This document shows positions 22,981-23,599 of a stretch of DNA of 23,599 bases, one piece after another. This DNA comes from a virus. The first letter of the stretch is position 1; each line of letters begins with the position of its first letter. The DNA lies in the IMG/VR virus record IMGVR_UViG_3300042385_000508, positions 1-23,599 of that record, one strand, 5' to 3'. The notes beneath the pieces are model-generated. The model was not told the origin of the DNA. It searched no databases and saw only the letters and a program-made list of their open reading frames with translations. A program made the translations under genes and the position numbers.

Positions 22981-23546
22981 TTGTTGAAAATATCAGAGAG
23001 TTCCGCGCACTTCTGGCGGGCGTAGTCGCGCAGCTCCTTCTTCATCTGCGCGGCGGTTAGTCCTTCGAGGCGTGGTGGAAGGTCGTCTTCGATGGATTCC
23101 CACGCGGCCTTGGATGCTACGGCAGCACGAGCGCCGGCATCCATCGAGGAGGTCATCGGCACGAACTGCCCCATTTCCACTTGCGTTCGGTGAAGTTCTT
23201 TCAGACCGCCGATCTTGGTCTTGATCTTTCGCGCGGTCTCGTAGTCGGGAGCGCCGATCAATGCACGCTGTAATTCTCCGAGTTGTTTTTCCAATTCGTC
23301 TGGCGTCTCGCTTGGCAAGTCGTCGTGCGTTTTTGGTTGCTTTAGTCCAGCAGGTGGGCGCTCAGAATTCTTGAGCTGACCTTTCAGCTTCTCGACATCG
23401 TGCAGATCATAGCCTTTCTTTTTCCAGAATCGCACCATTGCGCGAGTCACGGGAAATCCCATCTCGACGGTCAGGCGAGCGGCGGCAGCGTGTTGACCTT
23501 CTGGCTTTTCAAGCGGTCGTTTTGGTTTATTCTTGGTTGTGGTCAT
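22977..23546 (-). CDS. terS: Terminase small subunit
   Basis: With the ATG at 23546 the protein has 189 residues (MTTTKNKPKRPLEK). A longer frame from 23573 adds 9 residues. I prefer 23546 because of the conserved basic start and a weakly related GGAAATAA element 10 bases upstream, but the longer form cannot be excluded. Residues about 28-60 (FPVTRAMVRFWKKKGYDLHD) form a Nu1-type winged helix-turn-helix for binding the packaging site. A coiled-coil region follows (LEKQLGELQRALIG, then TARKIKTKIGGLKE) for oligomerisation, and the C-terminus is the part that binds the large subunit. It is coupled to the large subunit by ATGA. Confidence 0.72.
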   Translation of the reverse strand: MTTTKNKPKRPLEKPEGQHAAAARLTVEMGFPVTRAMVRFWKKKGYDLHDVEKLKGQLKNSERPPAGLKQPKTHDDLPSETPDELEKQLGELQRALIGAPDYETARKIKTKIGGLKELHRTQVEMGQFVPMTSSMDAGARAAVASKAAWESIEDDLPPRLEGLTAAQMKKELRDYARQKCAELSDIFNK

Positions 23547-23599
23547 GGCTACAGTGTTATTTCCTGAATTCATAGAAATCTACCGAGAGGGAGGTAACC

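Overview
The window is part of a tailed bacteriophage (Caudoviricetes) genome or a prophage. From the right edge leftwards, almost every gene lies on the minus strand. They are tightly packed, with ATGA or TAATG stop/start overlaps, and no intergenic gap exceeds about 80 bases. No integrase, tRNA, rRNA, insertion sequence or CRISPR array is visible, so free phage and prophage cannot be told apart. Few starts carry a clear Shine-Dalgarno sequence. Together with the style of the tail and fibre proteins, this would fit a Verrucomicrobiota/PVC or Bacteroidota-like host, but that host call is a weak inference.

Right part, 23.6 to about 14.3 kb: a lambda-like packaging and head module in the classical order. 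It runs small terminase, GpA-type large terminase, gpW-like protein, lambda-type portal, ClpP-like protease fused to a scaffold-like coiled coil, and major capsid protein. A rho-independent terminator follows the capsid gene. Then come four head-tail joining or tail-completion genes, a small tail-tube candidate and a tail-assembly-chaperone candidate.

Middle, 14.3 to 6.6 kb: a 557-residue tape-measure protein, which implies a long flexible tail, followed by five small beta-rich tail-tip proteins in place of a lambda J-type hub. Next are a 669-residue tail fibre and a 124-residue protein with a Pro-Glu repeat. From 6.6 to 4.9 kb is a compact lysis module: two small holin-like membrane proteins, a 36-residue membrane protein, a DUF1353-like protein, a 42-residue lipoprotein, and a putative cell-wall enzyme with a YkuD-like His/Cys motif.

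Left part, 4.9 to 0.8 kb: four more coupled minus-strand genes. They include a 554-residue virion protein ending in an ASH/Hydin-type Ig domain and a protein resembling a connector or adaptor. They run into the 3' end of a plus-strand DUF5906/D5-type primase-helicase that is cut by the left edge. This 4.9 kb differs from the rest: by eye it holds about 20 CTAG tetranucleotides, against about 20 in the other 18.7 kb. It may derive from another phage lineage.

The most striking unexplained signal is TTGAAATCA (once TTGAAATGA). It lies 10 or 11 bases before four uncoupled start codons in the structural operon, and in three of them it is the loop of a short hairpin whose stem sequence varies while pairing is kept. 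It resembles the start-associated sequences of some mycobacteriophages. No gene-free stretch over 300 bases exists.
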